Shown here in pieces: positions 10,474 to 20,061 of a stretch of DNA of 64,000 nt; the stretch's first letter is position 1, and every line of letters begins with the position of its first letter. Both the position numbers and the translations under genes were made by a program. This DNA comes from Porticoccaceae bacterium. GTDB lineage: Bacteria > Pseudomonadota > Gammaproteobacteria > Pseudomonadales > Porticoccaceae. The notes below the pieces were generated by a model that did no database searches, had not been told where the DNA came from, and was given only the letters and a program-made list of their open reading frames with translations. Location of the stretch: the NCBI GenBank assembly GCA_029252555.1, contig JAQXBF010000016.1:18454-82453 (forward strand), in the 5' to 3' direction.

Positions 10474-11448
10474 ATGGGTACAAACTGGAATCTGGTGGCA
10501 GATATCGGTGGCACTAATGCCCGATTTTCGGCGCTGCTAAATGATGGCAGTTTAGAGAGCAAGTATGAGTTTCACCATTCCGTGGAAGAGTATCCCCAGT
10601 TTGCCGATTTAATTGGTGGGCTGCTTTCGGAGATAGCCAAAGCCACTGGTTGGGATAATGCGCCAGCTAATGTTTGCATGGCGGTGGCCTGCCCTGCTGA
10701 CAGTGAGGAGATAGCCTTTACCAATAGTCACTGGAAGTTTACCAAGACTCAACTCAAGCAATTGCTGGGTTGTGAAAAGCTGTCTGTGATTAACGATTTT
10801 GAAGCCGTGGCCCACGGCATTACAGAACTCGGCGTTGAAGATCTGGTGAAAGTGGGTGGCAACGACGGCGTTGATAGCAAGCCAATCGGTATATTAGGGG
10901 CAGGAACTGGTCTGGGTGTCGCGGGTTTGGTTCGCCATTCTGATGGCTACCATGTTGTTGATACCGAGGGCGGCCATGCAGACTATGCGCCCATTGATGA
11001 TGCGCAGAGTGCAGTGGTTAACTGCCTGCGAGACCGCTATGGCCGCGTGTCATTAGAGCGACTGCTCTCGGGCAAAGGTATTCTCAATATTTATAGGGCT
11101 CTGTGCTCCATTGAAGGCGCAGACGCCCAGTTTGAAACCCCGGCAGAAGTGGTCGCAGCGGCATTGGACAATAACGATGACAAAGCACTACAGACATTGA
11201 ATATGTTCTGTGAGGGTATGGGTTCAGCGGCGGGCAATTTGGCGCTGACCTTTGGTGCCAAGGGTGGCATCTATATTGCTGGCGGTGTAATTCCCCGCTT
11301 TCAAACATTTTTTATCAACAGCGGTTTTCGCAGCAAGTTTGAGGACAAAGGTCGCTTTGTCAGTTATCTTCAGCCAATACCTGTCTATCTAGTGATTCGT
11401 AGCAATCTAGGTCTTCTCGGTGCGGCGAAAAAGCTACAGCAAATTTAA
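10474..11448 (+). CDS. glk: Glucokinase
   Basis: Glucokinase phosphorylates glucose to glucose-6-phosphate with ATP. The 324-residue protein has the phosphate-binding motif DIGGTNARF near residues 10-18, the catalytic-Asp region INDFEAVAHG, GAGTGLGVAGL, and EGGHADYAP. These place it in the bacterial Glk family and not in the ROK family. It starts 3 bases after edd and ends 10 bases before eda, so it is in the same operon. This gives the cell a cytoplasmic route from free glucose into zwf-pgl-edd-eda. Confidence 0.95.
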   Translation: MGTNWNLVADIGGTNARFSALLNDGSLESKYEFHHSVEEYPQFADLIGGLLSEIAKATGWDNAPANVCMAVACPADSEEIAFTNSHWKFTKTQLKQLLGCEKLSVINDFEAVAHGITELGVEDLVKVGGNDGVDSKPIGILGAGTGLGVAGLVRHSDGYHVVDTEGGHADYAPIDDAQSAVVNCLRDRYGRVSLERLLSGKGILNIYRALCSIEGADAQFETPAEVVAAALDNNDDKALQTLNMFCEGMGSAAGNLALTFGAKGGIYIAGGVIPRFQTFFINSGFRSKFEDKGRFVSYLQPIPVYLVIRSNLGLLGAAKKLQQI

Positions 11449-11458
11449 GGAGTTGTTA

Positions 11459-12076
11459 GTGCATAATTTATTAGCTGGTAATCCAGTGATACCAGTCATT
11501 ACTTTAAATCGAGTGGAAGATGCAGTTCCCTTGGCCGAGGCGTTAGTAGCTGGCGGCCTAAAAGTCTTGGAGGTAACTCTGAGAACAGAAGCGGCAGTTG
11601 AAGGTATTCAGCAGATTGTTAAACATGTTCCTGATGCCATTGTGGGCACAGGCAGTGTGTGTAAAGAGCAGCAACTAAAATTATCTGAAGATATGGGTTG
11701 CCAGTTTATGATTTCCCCTGGTGCGACCGATAAGTTACTGCAGGCTGCACAAAGTTCGTCTGTGCCATTTTTACCCGGTATTTCCTCCGTGAGTGAACTG
11801 ATGCGCGGTATGGAATATGGCCACCGAAACTTTAAATTTTTTCCCGCAGAGGCGGCTGGTGGCGTGTCTTTATTAAAAGCCATCGCCGGGCCATTTGCGG
11901 ATATCAGATTCTGCCCAACGGGGGGTATTGGCTTGCATAACGTGATGGATTACTTGGCGCTGCCAAATGTATTATGTGTCGGTGGCTCATGGATAGCCCA
12001 GCCAAAACTTATTGAAGAAAAAAATTGGACTGCCATCGAGCAGTTGGCGAGAGAAGCTGTTGAGCTTGCCAGTTAG
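11459..12076 (+). CDS. eda: KDPG aldolase (2-dehydro-3-deoxyphosphogluconate aldolase)
   Basis: Eda splits KDPG into pyruvate and glyceraldehyde-3-phosphate. The protein has 205 residues with the Schiff-base lysine K126 in NFKFFPAEAAGG, the catalytic glutamate E38 in LEVTLRTEAA, and GTGSV. I chose the GTG at 11459 because AAGGAG (11447-11452) is 6 bases upstream. A TTG at 11453 is in frame but sits directly on that ribosome site. It ends 67 bases before zwf, the longest gap in the operon. Confidence 0.96.
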   Translation: MHNLLAGNPVIPVITLNRVEDAVPLAEALVAGGLKVLEVTLRTEAAVEGIQQIVKHVPDAIVGTGSVCKEQQLKLSEDMGCQFMISPGATDKLLQAAQSSSVPFLPGISSVSELMRGMEYGHRNFKFFPAEAAGGVSLLKAIAGPFADIRFCPTGGIGLHNVMDYLALPNVLCVGGSWIAQPKLIEEKNWTAIEQLAREAVELAS

Positions 12077-12143
12077 TGTGCTGTTTAGTACTAGCATAGT
12101 TCGAATATAGTGTGAACATAGCTTAAGACCACTGAGGTTTAAG

Positions 12144-13601
12144 ATGAGCAACAATATTGATCTGGTTATTTTTGGTGCCCGCGGGGACCTTTCCAAGCGC
12201 AAGTTATTTCCTGCGCTTTACCAACTAGATAAAGTGGGTTTACTGGCAGACAGCGTGCGTATTGCTGGTGTTGCCCGGGAAGATATGGACAGCATTAGCT
12301 TTATCCAGCAGATGCATAAATCTCTGCAAGCAACCTTGGGTGAAGCAGACTGGGACGAAAAGGCCTGGGCAAAATTCAGCCAGCGTCTGCAGTACATTCG
12401 AATCGATTTTTCACAGAAAAAACAGTTCTCAGCTCTCAAAGAATGGTCCATTGAAAAGCGCACCATGATTTATTACATGGCTACGCCACCCAGTATCTTT
12501 GGCTCAATCTGCAAGCATCTGGATGAAGCAGGCTGCGTGGGCAAAACATCCCGGATTGTTTTAGAGAAGCCCATCGGCCACGATTTAGAAAGCTCTCAGG
12601 AAGTAAATGACACTGTTGGCAGCTATTTCCCTGAGCGCAATATTTACCGCATCGATCATTATCTGGGTAAAGAGACAGTACAAAATTTATTAGCGCTACG
12701 TTTTGCCAATCGCATGATCAATTCCCAGTGGGACAACAGCTGTATTGATCATGTGCAAATCACCGCTGCTGAAACCGTCGGTATTGAAGGCCGTTGGTCT
12801 TACTACGACAAGGTGGGTCAGCTGCGAGATATGGTGCAAAACCACCTTTTGCAGTTGCTATGTATGGTGGCAATGGAGCCGCCAAATTCACTTGAAGCCG
12901 ATGAGATTCGGGCAGAAAAAGTGAAGTTGCTGAGAGCACTTAGCCCTATTAATTCTGACAATGTTGTCGATCAGGCCGTACGTGGGCAGTACTCCGCTGG
13001 CTGGATTTCAGGGGAGCCTGTGGTTGGCTATATGGAAGAAGAGGGCTGCAGCGGCGACAGCAGTAACAATGAAACCTTTGTTGCGCTTAAGGTCTATGTG
13101 GATAACTGGCGTTGGACTGGTGTGCCATTTTATCTGCGCACCGGTAAGCGTATGAAAGACAAGGTCACTCAGGTGGTAATCACCTATAAAGATAATCCTC
13201 ATTCTCTCTTTCCTGAAACCAATGATGAAGCGAATAATCGCCTGATCATTAACTTGCAGCCCAACGAAGGTATTCAGCTGGAAATGGTTTCTAAGCGACA
13301 GAGTCTGAAACAGCGTATGGGTGTAGAGAAGCGTACCCTTAATCTGGATTTCTTTGATTCGGAAAGTGAGTCGAGAATTCCTGATGCCTACGAGCGTTTG
13401 ATTTTAGAAGTCATTAAAGGTGATCAATGGCTATTTGTGAGTCGCGATGAAATTGAAGCCTCTTGGCGCTGGTGTGACACTTTGCTCGATGCATGGGTTG
13501 ATCAGAAAGTGGGCACCAAGCCTTACAGTGCAGGCTCGTTGGGTCCGGCAAAAGCAGAGATTCTTATCGAGAATGACAACCGCAGCTGGCACGAGGATTA
13601 A
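12144..13601 (+). CDS. zwf: Glucose-6-phosphate 1-dehydrogenase
   Basis: Zwf oxidises glucose-6-phosphate to 6-phosphogluconolactone with NAD(P)+. The 485-residue protein has the cofactor motif GARGDLSKRKL near the N-terminus, EKPIGHDL, and the active-site motif RIDHYLGKE. ATG 12144 has a GAGG about 6 bases upstream. pgl begins 2 bases after its stop. The 67 bases before it hold no HexR palindrome, so it probably depends on the edd promoter or on an unseen internal promoter. Confidence 0.98.
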   Translation: MSNNIDLVIFGARGDLSKRKLFPALYQLDKVGLLADSVRIAGVAREDMDSISFIQQMHKSLQATLGEADWDEKAWAKFSQRLQYIRIDFSQKKQFSALKEWSIEKRTMIYYMATPPSIFGSICKHLDEAGCVGKTSRIVLEKPIGHDLESSQEVNDTVGSYFPERNIYRIDHYLGKETVQNLLALRFANRMINSQWDNSCIDHVQITAAETVGIEGRWSYYDKVGQLRDMVQNHLLQLLCMVAMEPPNSLEADEIRAEKVKLLRALSPINSDNVVDQAVRGQYSAGWISGEPVVGYMEEEGCSGDSSNNETFVALKVYVDNWRWTGVPFYLRTGKRMKDKVTQVVITYKDNPHSLFPETNDEANNRLIINLQPNEGIQLEMVSKRQSLKQRMGVEKRTLNLDFFDSESESRIPDAYERLILEVIKGDQWLFVSRDEIEASWRWCDTLLDAWVDQKVGTKPYSAGSLGPAKAEILIENDNRSWHED

Positions 13602-13603
13602 GC

Positions 13604-14293
13604 ATGAAAATGCTGGAGTTTGAAAATACCTCCGCTCTGGATATTGAACTGGCGGAAATGGTTGTGGCCATGCTGGCGGCTGATATTGAGTCCAAAGGCG
13701 CAGCATCTTTAGTTGTGTCGGGCGGGCAAACCCCTATGGACTTTTTCCATTTACTATCACAGCAGTTATTAGATTGGAGTGCGGTAACCGTGACTCTGGC
13801 GGATGAACGCTGGGTTGATAACGACCATAAAGATAGTAATGAAAAACTCGTTCGTGAAAACTTACTGATTAACGAAGCCCATCAGGCGCAGTTTGTCTCT
13901 CTAAAAAATCTCGCCACAGATGCGGTTGATGGAGAAGCTGAATGCGAGCAGGCGCTGGCTGCTATAGATCAATTTACCTTGGTTATTTTGGGTATGGGTG
14001 ATGATGGGCATACCGCCTCTCTATTCCCGGCCACCGAGGCACTTGCTTTGGGGTTGGATATGAGCTCTGGCCGCACAGCAATTGCCGTGACCCCAACTGC
14101 TGCACCCCATCAGCGTATGAGCATGACACTGCCGCGGTTACTAAATACCCAGCAAATCATTATTCATATCAGTGGTGAAAGTAAGCAGGATGTGTTGCAG
14201 GCTGCGAAGTCGGGAGACGATATTGCTGAACTGCCTATTCGTGCGATTTTAAATCAGCAGGTTGCGCCTCTATCAATTTATTGGGCTAAGTAA
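13604..14293 (+). CDS. pgl: 6-phosphogluconolactonase
   Basis: Pgl hydrolyses 6-phosphogluconolactone to 6-phosphogluconate. The 229-residue protein has VVSGGQTPMDFF, TLADERWV and LGMGDDGHTASLFP, the hallmarks of the NagB-like Pgl (DevB) family. It completes the set glk, zwf, pgl, edd, eda for glucose to pyruvate plus glyceraldehyde-3-phosphate. It is the last gene of this operon and converges on pyk. The 88-base gap to pyk contains a 6-base stem TGGCCA (14345-14360) without a T tract, so I do not call a terminator. Confidence 0.96.
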   Translation: MKMLEFENTSALDIELAEMVVAMLAADIESKGAASLVVSGGQTPMDFFHLLSQQLLDWSAVTVTLADERWVDNDHKDSNEKLVRENLLINEAHQAQFVSLKNLATDAVDGEAECEQALAAIDQFTLVILGMGDDGHTASLFPATEALALGLDMSSGRTAIAVTPTAAPHQRMSMTLPRLLNTQQIIIHISGESKQDVLQAAKSGDDIAELPIRAILNQQVAPLSIYWAK

Positions 14294-14381
14294 GGAAACG
14301 GCAAGTAAATAGGATATAGCCAGCTTCTAATAATGATTAAAAGTTGGCCATCCATGGCCAGGGAAGAGACGGTTTTTCAAG

Positions 14382-15827
14382 CTAGCGGATAGTGTCGCCC
14401 ACTCGAACAATTTTTAATGTATTAGTGCCACCGTGGACGTTGACGAAGTCCCCTTTGGTAATCAGTACCAGATCACCATCAGTCACCGCATCGTACTCAC
14501 GCAATTTTTCTACCGCGCAATGGTTCACTTCTGAGGGGTCGAGGTTGGATGTGTCAAATGGCACAGGGACCACACCTTTATACAGCGCGGTTATTTCGCA
14601 AGTCCCCAGTTTTTGAGCCATGGCATAAATTGGCAAAGACGAGGTAATGCGTGACATCAATAGGGGCGTAAATCCTGTTTCTGTCATGCAGATAACAGCC
14701 TTTACACCTTGCAGATGGTTGGCAACATACATTGCTGACAGTGCCAGTGACTCATCAATACGCTGAAAAGTCTGGTGCATCCTATGCTTAGAACGCTGGG
14801 CCAGAGGATGTTTTTCTGCGCCTTCGATCACCCGCGCCATGGCCTTGACGGTTTCGACTGGGTATTGGCCCACGGCTGTCTCTGCCGATAGCATCACCGC
14901 ATCTGTGCCATCAAGCACTGCGTTGGCAACATCAAATACTTCGGCGCGAGTCGGTGTTGGTGCACTAATCATAGACTCCATCATCTGAGTCGCAGTGATC
15001 ACCACTTTGTTGGCTGCATTGGCTGCTTCGATCAGCTGCTTTTGCACGGCGACCAAGTTGGCATCACCAATCTCTACGCCGAGATCACCCCGGGCAACCA
15101 TAACTCCATCGGCGCTTTCGATAATGCCGGGTAAGAGTTCTTCGGTGATGGCTTCAGCCCGTTCGACCTTGGCAATAATATGAGCATCGCTGCCAGCTGC
15201 GGTGAGTAGGCTGCGGGTCTCTTCAATATCTGTGGCAGATTGCACAAACGAAATAGCCAGATAGTCTGTATTAAGAGCAGCGGCAGTTTTGATATCGGCT
15301 TTATCTTTTTCGGTTAAGGCATTAGCGGAGAGGCCGCCCCCAAATTTGTTAACGCCTTTTTTACTTGAGAGTACGCCACCCTGAACCACGGTACAGCTCA
15401 CCGAATGATCGGTTTTTACGCTTACCTGCAGGGTTAGACGCCCATCGTCAAGCAGCAGGATATCTGTCTGCTCAATATCTTCCAGCAGCTCTTGCGCAAT
15501 AAACACAGAGTCCTCATTGCCAAGCTCTGAGTTGAGCTGGCTATCGAGTGTGAAGGTGCTGCCTTCATTGAGCTGTATCCTTTTGTCGTCTGCAAAGCTG
15601 CCAATACGTATTTTTGGCCCCTGCATATCGCAGAGAATACCCACAGGCGTTTTAAGCTGGTTACCTATGCTGCGAATAGCCTGTGCGCGCTGGGTATGTT
15701 CTTCGGCACTACCATGGGAGAAGTTGAGACGGAATACATTCACGCCCGCGATAATCAGTTCTCTAATACTGTAGTCGTCGCTACTGCCGGGACCCAGAGT
15801 GGCAAGAATTTTAGTTCTGCGTGGCAT
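14382..15827 (-). CDS. pyk: Pyruvate kinase
   Basis: Pyruvate kinase converts phosphoenolpyruvate and ADP to pyruvate and ATP. The 481-residue protein begins MPRRTKILATLGPGS and carries GVNVFRLNFSHG, the signature VERAEAI, VMVARGDLGVEI and TATQMMESMI. This fits the bacterial PykA (type II) size. ATG 15827 lies 4 bases after the gap stop; an in-frame GTG at 15845 would overlap gap. With gap it forms a leftward pair reading from the HexR-controlled gap/hexR region, so both lower-glycolysis steps share one promoter region. Confidence 0.96.
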   Translation of the reverse strand: MPRRTKILATLGPGSSDDYSIRELIIAGVNVFRLNFSHGSAEEHTQRAQAIRSIGNQLKTPVGILCDMQGPKIRIGSFADDKRIQLNEGSTFTLDSQLNSELGNEDSVFIAQELLEDIEQTDILLLDDGRLTLQVSVKTDHSVSCTVVQGGVLSSKKGVNKFGGGLSANALTEKDKADIKTAAALNTDYLAISFVQSATDIEETRSLLTAAGSDAHIIAKVERAEAITEELLPGIIESADGVMVARGDLGVEIGDANLVAVQKQLIEAANAANKVVITATQMMESMISAPTPTRAEVFDVANAVLDGTDAVMLSAETAVGQYPVETVKAMARVIEGAEKHPLAQRSKHRMHQTFQRIDESLALSAMYVANHLQGVKAVICMTETGFTPLLMSRITSSLPIYAMAQKLGTCEITALYKGVVPVPFDTSNLDPSEVNHCAVEKLREYDAVTDGDLVLITKGDFVNVHGGTNTLKIVRVGDTIR

Positions 15828-15831
15828 ATGT

Positions 15832-16842
15832 TTACTCAGCTGCACTTAGCAGAGCAATGCTATTATCGAGCATTCGGTTAGAAAACCCCCATTCATTGTC
15901 ATACCAAGCCATTACTTTAACCAGAGAGCCGTTGACGCGAGTTTGCAATGAGTCAAAGTTGCTGGAATAGGGGATATGGTTGTAATCAATAGATACCAAA
16001 GGTTGGTCGCAGTAACTCAGCACTTCGCTTAGTTCACCTTCTGCAGCCCGCTTTAGAAACTGGTTTACCTCTTCAATAGAGGTGTCGCGGCCAGCATTAA
16101 AAGTTAGGTCCACCAGCGACACGTTGATTGTAGGCACGCGAACTGCAAGACCATCAAGTTTGCCTGCCAATTCTGGCATGACATCGCCAATGGCGACGGC
16201 AGCGCCGGTCTTGGTAGGGATCATCGATTGGGTGGCAGACCGGGCACGGTAGACATCTGAATGATAGACATCGCTAAGCTGCTGGTCATTGGTATAGGAA
16301 TGAACTGTGGTCATGTAGCCAGATAGCACTCCCATGGCTTCGTGCAGTGGCTTCACCAGAGGTGCCAAACAGTTGGTGGTGCAGGAGGCATTGGAAACAA
16401 TTTGGTGATCAGCTGTAAGCACGCTGTCATTGATTCCGTACACCACGGTGGCATCAACATTGGAGCCTGGTGCCGAGATCAGTACTTTTTTGGCGCCGCC
16501 GGCAATATGTAGTGCGGCTTTGTCACGGCTTGTAAATACGCCGGTGCACTCGCAGACTAGGTCAACGCCCAGTTCACCCCAGGGGATGTTGGCAGGGTCG
16601 CGCTCGCAGAACCATTTGATTTCATGCCCATTGATTGTCACGGAGCTCTCACCCACTTCAACTTGCTGGTTAAAGCGGCCATGCACTGTGTCGAACTGGA
16701 GTAGATGGGCGCTGATAGAAGCGTTGCCTAAATCATTGATGGCAACAATCTGAATTTTGTCCTGAAGGTCAGGGCGCTCATAGAGAGCTCTAACGATGTT
16801 TCGTCCAATGCGGCCGAAGCCATTAATCGCGATCTTGTACAT
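15832..16842 (-). CDS. gap: Glyceraldehyde-3-phosphate dehydrogenase, type I
   Basis: This enzyme oxidises glyceraldehyde-3-phosphate with phosphate to 1,3-bisphosphoglycerate. The 336-residue protein has [10 protein letters not shown] at the N-terminus, the catalytic cysteine C154 in [12 protein letters not shown], and [12 protein letters not shown] at the end. The Asp in VAINDLGN suggests NAD preference (inference). Erythrose-4-phosphate dehydrogenase (Epd/GapB) is a close relative and cannot be fully excluded. Its position beside hexR and before pyk favours a glycolytic Gap. A HexR-type palindrome ends-on at 16861-16875, 18 bases before its ATG. Confidence 0.93.
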   Translation of the reverse strand: MYKIAINGFGRIGRNIVRALYERPDLQDKIQIVAINDLGNASISAHLLQFDTVHGRFNQQVEVGESSVTINGHEIKWFCERDPANIPWGELGVDLVCECTGVFTSRDKAALHIAGGAKKVLISAPGSNVDATVVYGINDSVLTADHQIVSNASCTTNCLAPLVKPLHEAMGVLSGYMTTVHSYTNDQQLSDVYHSDVYRARSATQSMIPTKTGAAVAIGDVMPELAGKLDGLAVRVPTINVSLVDLTFNAGRDTSIEEVNQFLKRAAEGELSEVLSYCDQPLVSIDYNHIPYSSNFDSLQTRVNGSLVKVMAWYDNEWGFSNRMLDNSIALLSAAE

Positions 16843-16860
16843 AGATGAGAATCTTTAATA

Positions 16861-16875
16861 TGTAGTAAAATTACG
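16861..16875. promoter_or_regulatory. HexR-type operator next to gap
   Basis: TGTAGTAAAATTACG matches the HexR palindrome at all but the last base. It lies 18 bases upstream of the gap ATG (leftward), a location typical for repression of the gap-pyk pair. Confidence 0.7.
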
Positions 16876-16974
16876 TAAATTATAGGTTTTTTAGCGGTTT
16901 TAAGCAATGTTTCTTGATATTTATTGCGTAAAAGTACATATTTTTTGCTTTTGAGGTGCTTTGTTACAGTTTGA

Positions 16975-16989
16975 TGAAATTTTGTTACA
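16975..16989. promoter_or_regulatory. HexR-type operator upstream of hexR
   Basis: TGAAATTTTGTTACA resembles the site at 8601-8615 and differs from it only at the third position (A for T). It lies 96 bases before the hexR ATG and could give autoregulation. A weaker half-site (AAAAGTACA) is at 16930-16938. Confidence 0.65.
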
Positions 16990-17085
16990 AAAATACAGTT
17001 TTTTGCGGATTTTTTGCCCTGGAAAATCTAAACTATGGGCAATTAAGAGCAATTTATGTTGGTTAGCACCACTGGGAGAGTTCAA

Positions 17086-17943
17086 ATGCACAGCCAGAAT
17101 CTGATAAATGTTATTACTGATGCGCTGCCGAGTTTAAACAAGTCGGAGACTAAGGTAGCCCGGGTGATTCTCTCTGATCCAGATGCTGCCACCAGTTCCA
17201 GTATTGCTTCTCTGGCCAAAAAGGCCGAGGTCAGCGAGCCCAGTGTTAATCGGTTTTGTAAGCGTTTTAATGCGGCTGGATTCCCCGACTTTAAGCTCAA
17301 GTTGGCGAAATCCCTGGCCAGTGGCATTCGTTTCGTAAACCGCAATGTTGATCCAGACGATGAAGTCTCCAGTTATACGCCAAAGATAATCGACAGTACC
17401 ATTAACACCCTTGCCTTGGTGCGCGACAAGATTAGCCATATGCGCGTTAATCAGGTGGTCGACAAGCTGATTCAGGCAAAGCGTATTTATTTCTTTGGGC
17501 TGGGCGCGTCCGGCTCTGTGGCCAAAGATGCAGAAAACAAGTTCTTTCGTTTTAACCTGCCGGTCTCCAGTCACGACGATGTGCTGATGCAGCGTATGCT
17601 CGCTTCTACTGGGAGCACTGGTGATGTATTTTTTGTGATTTCACACACTGGACGTACCAAAGAGGTGGTGGAAGTGGCAGAGATTGCGCGCCGCAATGGC
17701 TCCACTGTTATTGGCTTGACTGCGGCCGATTCGCCGCTGGCGGATATGTGCTCTGTGACGCTGGATGTCGATGTGCCTGAAAATACCGACGAATATATGC
17801 CTATGGCATCGCGTATTGTGCATCTGGTGATTCTCGATGTTTTGACCACAGGGGTTACCTTGCGTCGCGGGCCAGATTTTCTTCCTCATTTGGAGAAGAT
17901 TAAAGATAGCCTCAAGCCAACCCGCTACAAAAGCGAAAGCTGA
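17086..17943 (+). CDS. hexR: HexR, RpiR-family regulator of central carbon metabolism
   Basis: HexR is a DNA-binding repressor that senses KDPG through a SIS sugar-phosphate domain and controls zwf/edd/gap genes. The 285-residue protein has an N-terminal RpiR HTH (KKAEVSEPSVNRFCKRF, about residues 48-64) and a C-terminal SIS domain (FFGLGASGSVAKDAENKF; FFVISHTGRTKEVVEVA). I chose ATG 17086 because GGGAGAG is 5 bases upstream; ATG 17056 would add 10 residues. It is divergent from gap-pyk, and its candidate operators lie in both control regions of this cluster. Confidence 0.94.
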   Translation: MHSQNLINVITDALPSLNKSETKVARVILSDPDAATSSSIASLAKKAEVSEPSVNRFCKRFNAAGFPDFKLKLAKSLASGIRFVNRNVDPDDEVSSYTPKIIDSTINTLALVRDKISHMRVNQVVDKLIQAKRIYFFGLGASGSVAKDAENKFFRFNLPVSSHDDVLMQRMLASTGSTGDVFFVISHTGRTKEVVEVAEIARRNGSTVIGLTAADSPLADMCSVTLDVDVPENTDEYMPMASRIVHLVILDVLTTGVTLRRGPDFLPHLEKIKDSLKPTRYKSES

Positions 17944-18011
17944 GGCCTGTTAAGCCCTGTGCTGAATAGTGAAAATAGCCTGCCAATCTGTGTGAAAACG
18001 CGCCATTTAGC

Positions 18012-18041
18012 TTGAGAAAACCTGTGTAAATCTAATAGACT
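18012..18041 (+). promoter_or_regulatory. Candidate sigma-70 promoter of acs
   Basis: The -35 element TTGAGA (18012-18017) and the -10 element TAGACT (18036-18041) are 18 bases apart, 45 bases before the acs ATG. They match the consensus at 5 of 6 and 4 of 6 bases. Assigned by eye only. Confidence 0.4.
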
Positions 18042-18086
18042 ATACCCTTGTCGACGCTGTTTAAGCCATCAATAAAGAGTCTTCCC

Positions 18087-20024
18087 ATGTCTGAATCGCC
18101 GCTCTATCCTGTGCCTGCCCATTGGCAAGAAAACGCTTGGATCAACAAGCAAAAGTATAGTCAGATGTATCGCCAGTCAATTGAGCAGCCGGATCAGTTT
18201 TGGGCCGAGCAGGCTAGCGAGTTTCTGACTTGGGATAAGCAATGGCAGTCCGTATCCAGCTATGACTTTGCCGCTGGAGAAGCGACTTGGTTTGGTGGCG
18301 GCCAGTTAAATGTTGCGGTCAACTGCATCGACCGCCATTTGCTCGCGAGAGCAGAACAAACTGCCTTGATCTGGGAGGGTGACGAGCCCACCGACGACAA
18401 AAAAATCACCTATGTCCAGCTGCACGATCAGGTTTCCCGATTGGGCAATGTGCTGCGTGATCGCGGGGTTAAGAAAGGCGATCGTGTCTGCATTTATATG
18501 CCGATGATCCCGGAAGCCGCCTATGCCATGTTGGCCTGTGCCCGCATTGGCGCTGTGCATTCTGTGGTGTTTGGTGGTTTTTCTCCGGAAGCATTAAAAG
18601 ATCGTATTCTTGATTCCGATTGCCAGCTGGTAATGACAGCAGATGAAGGGGTTCGCGGGGGTAAGTCTATTCCTTTGAAGGCTAATGTCGATAAAGCTCT
18701 TGAGAGCTGCCCCGGGGTGCATAGCTGTGTCGTGGTGGAGCGTACCTCCTGCAAGATTAGCTGGGCTGAAGGCCGTGATGTTTGGTATCACCAGGCCGTT
18801 GAGGGAGTGTCTGCGGACTGCGCCGCTGAATCAATGGGTTCGGAAGACCCGCTATTTATTCTCTATACCTCTGGCTCCACTGGTAAACCTAAAGGGGTGC
18901 TACACACCACTGGCGGCTATCTGTTGATGTCTGCTATGAGCCACAAATACACATTTGACTATAAGGAGGGTGATATTTATTGGTGTACAGCGGATGTAGG
19001 ATGGATTACTGGCCACAGCTATATTTTGTACGGCCCTCTTTGCAATGGCGGTATCTCATTGATGTTTGAGGGGGTGCCAACCTACCCAGATACGTCACGT
19101 TTCTGGCAGGTGATAGATAAGCATCAGGTCAATCAGTTTTACACGGCGCCTACAGCGATTCGTGCACTGATGGCCGCAGGTAATGGGCCAGTTGAGCAGA
19201 CCTCGCGCAGCTCATTAAAGCTACTGGGTACTGTGGGTGAACCTATTAATCCAGAGGCTTGGGAATGGTATTACCGGGTTGTGGGTGAGAGCCGCTGCCC
19301 GATTGTGGATACCTGGTGGCAGACGGAAACCGGTGCCCATATGATGACGCCATTCCCTGGCGCTACCGACCTTAAGCCGGGCTCGGCATCGCAGCCATTC
19401 TTTGGGGTGCAGCCCATCTTATTGGACCCTGAGGGTACTGAAGTAGAGGGTGCTGGTGAAGGGTTGTTAATGATTAAGTCGTCATGGCCCAGTCAGATTC
19501 GCTCTGTTTTTGGCGATCACAAGCGCTGTGTCGAGACCTATTTTAGTGCCTATCCCGGCTATTATTTTACTGGCGATGGTGCGCGCAGAGATGAAGACGG
19601 CTATTACTGGATCACTGGCCGTGTGGACGATGTGCTCAACGTGTCGGGCCACCGTATGGGCACGGCAGAGGTTGAGAGTGCGCTGGTGTTACATGAGAGC
19701 ATTGCTGAAGCCGCAGTGGTCGGCTACCCTCATGATATTAAAGGGCAGGGCATCTACTGTTATGTCACACCTATGTCGAATGTTGAGCCCAATGAAGCGC
19801 TGCTCAAAGAGTTGATTGCGCTGTGCGTTGCAGAGATTGGCCCGATTGCCAAGCCAGACATTATTCAATGGGCTCCTGGGCTACCAAAAACCAGATCCGG
19901 CAAAATTATGCGCCGTATCCTGCGTAAAGTGGCTGCTAATGAGCTAGACAGTTTGGGCGATACCTCAACATTGGCTGATCCAGCTGTTGTTGATGAGTTA
20001 ATTGAGAGCCGCCACAACCGTTAG
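18087..20024 (+). CDS. acs: Acetyl-CoA synthetase (AMP-forming)
   Basis: Acs activates acetate to acetyl-CoA through acetyl-AMP. The 645-residue protein (usual about 650) shows the P-loop [41 protein letters not shown], and the C-terminal [12 protein letters not shown], whose lysine (K606) is the one acetylated in known Acs enzymes. I chose ATG 18087 (MSESPLYPV), which matches family length; the frame continues 13 codons upstream. Propionyl-CoA synthetase is related, but the length and WWQTETG context fit Acs. It stands alone between hexR and a GDPD-like gene. Confidence 0.94.
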   Translation: MSESPLYPVPAHWQENAWINKQKYSQMYRQSIEQPDQFWAEQASEFLTWDKQWQSVSSYDFAAGEATWFGGGQLNVAVNCIDRHLLARAEQTALIWEGDEPTDDKKITYVQLHDQVSRLGNVLRDRGVKKGDRVCIYMPMIPEAAYAMLACARIGAVHSVVFGGFSPEALKDRILDSDCQLVMTADEGVRGGKSIPLKANVDKALESCPGVHSCVVVERTSCKISWAEGRDVWYHQAVEGVSADCAAESMGSEDPLFILYTSGSTGKPKGVLHTTGGYLLMSAMSHKYTFDYKEGDIYWCTADVGWITGHSYILYGPLCNGGISLMFEGVPTYPDTSRFWQVIDKHQVNQFYTAPTAIRALMAAGNGPVEQTSRSSLKLLGTVGEPINPEAWEWYYRVVGESRCPIVDTWWQTETGAHMMTPFPGATDLKPGSASQPFFGVQPILLDPEGTEVEGAGEGLLMIKSSWPSQIRSVFGDHKRCVETYFSAYPGYYFTGDGARRDEDGYYWITGRVDDVLNVSGHRMGTAEVESALVLHESIAEAAVVGYPHDIKGQGIYCYVTPMSNVEPNEALLKELIALCVAEIGPIAKPDIIQWAPGLPKTRSGKIMRRILRKVAANELDSLGDTSTLADPAVVDELIESRHNR

Positions 20025-20061
20025 CCCGAAAAGGGGGTAATGATAAAAAGAGATATGCTTT

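Noticed and set aside
14345..14360. Hairpin TGGCCA/TGGCCA between pgl and pyk
   Set aside because: It has only six pairs and no T tract, so a terminator is not supported.
16924..16938. Third possible HexR site between gap and hexR
   Set aside because: Only one half-site (AGTACA) resembles the motif; the other half does not match.
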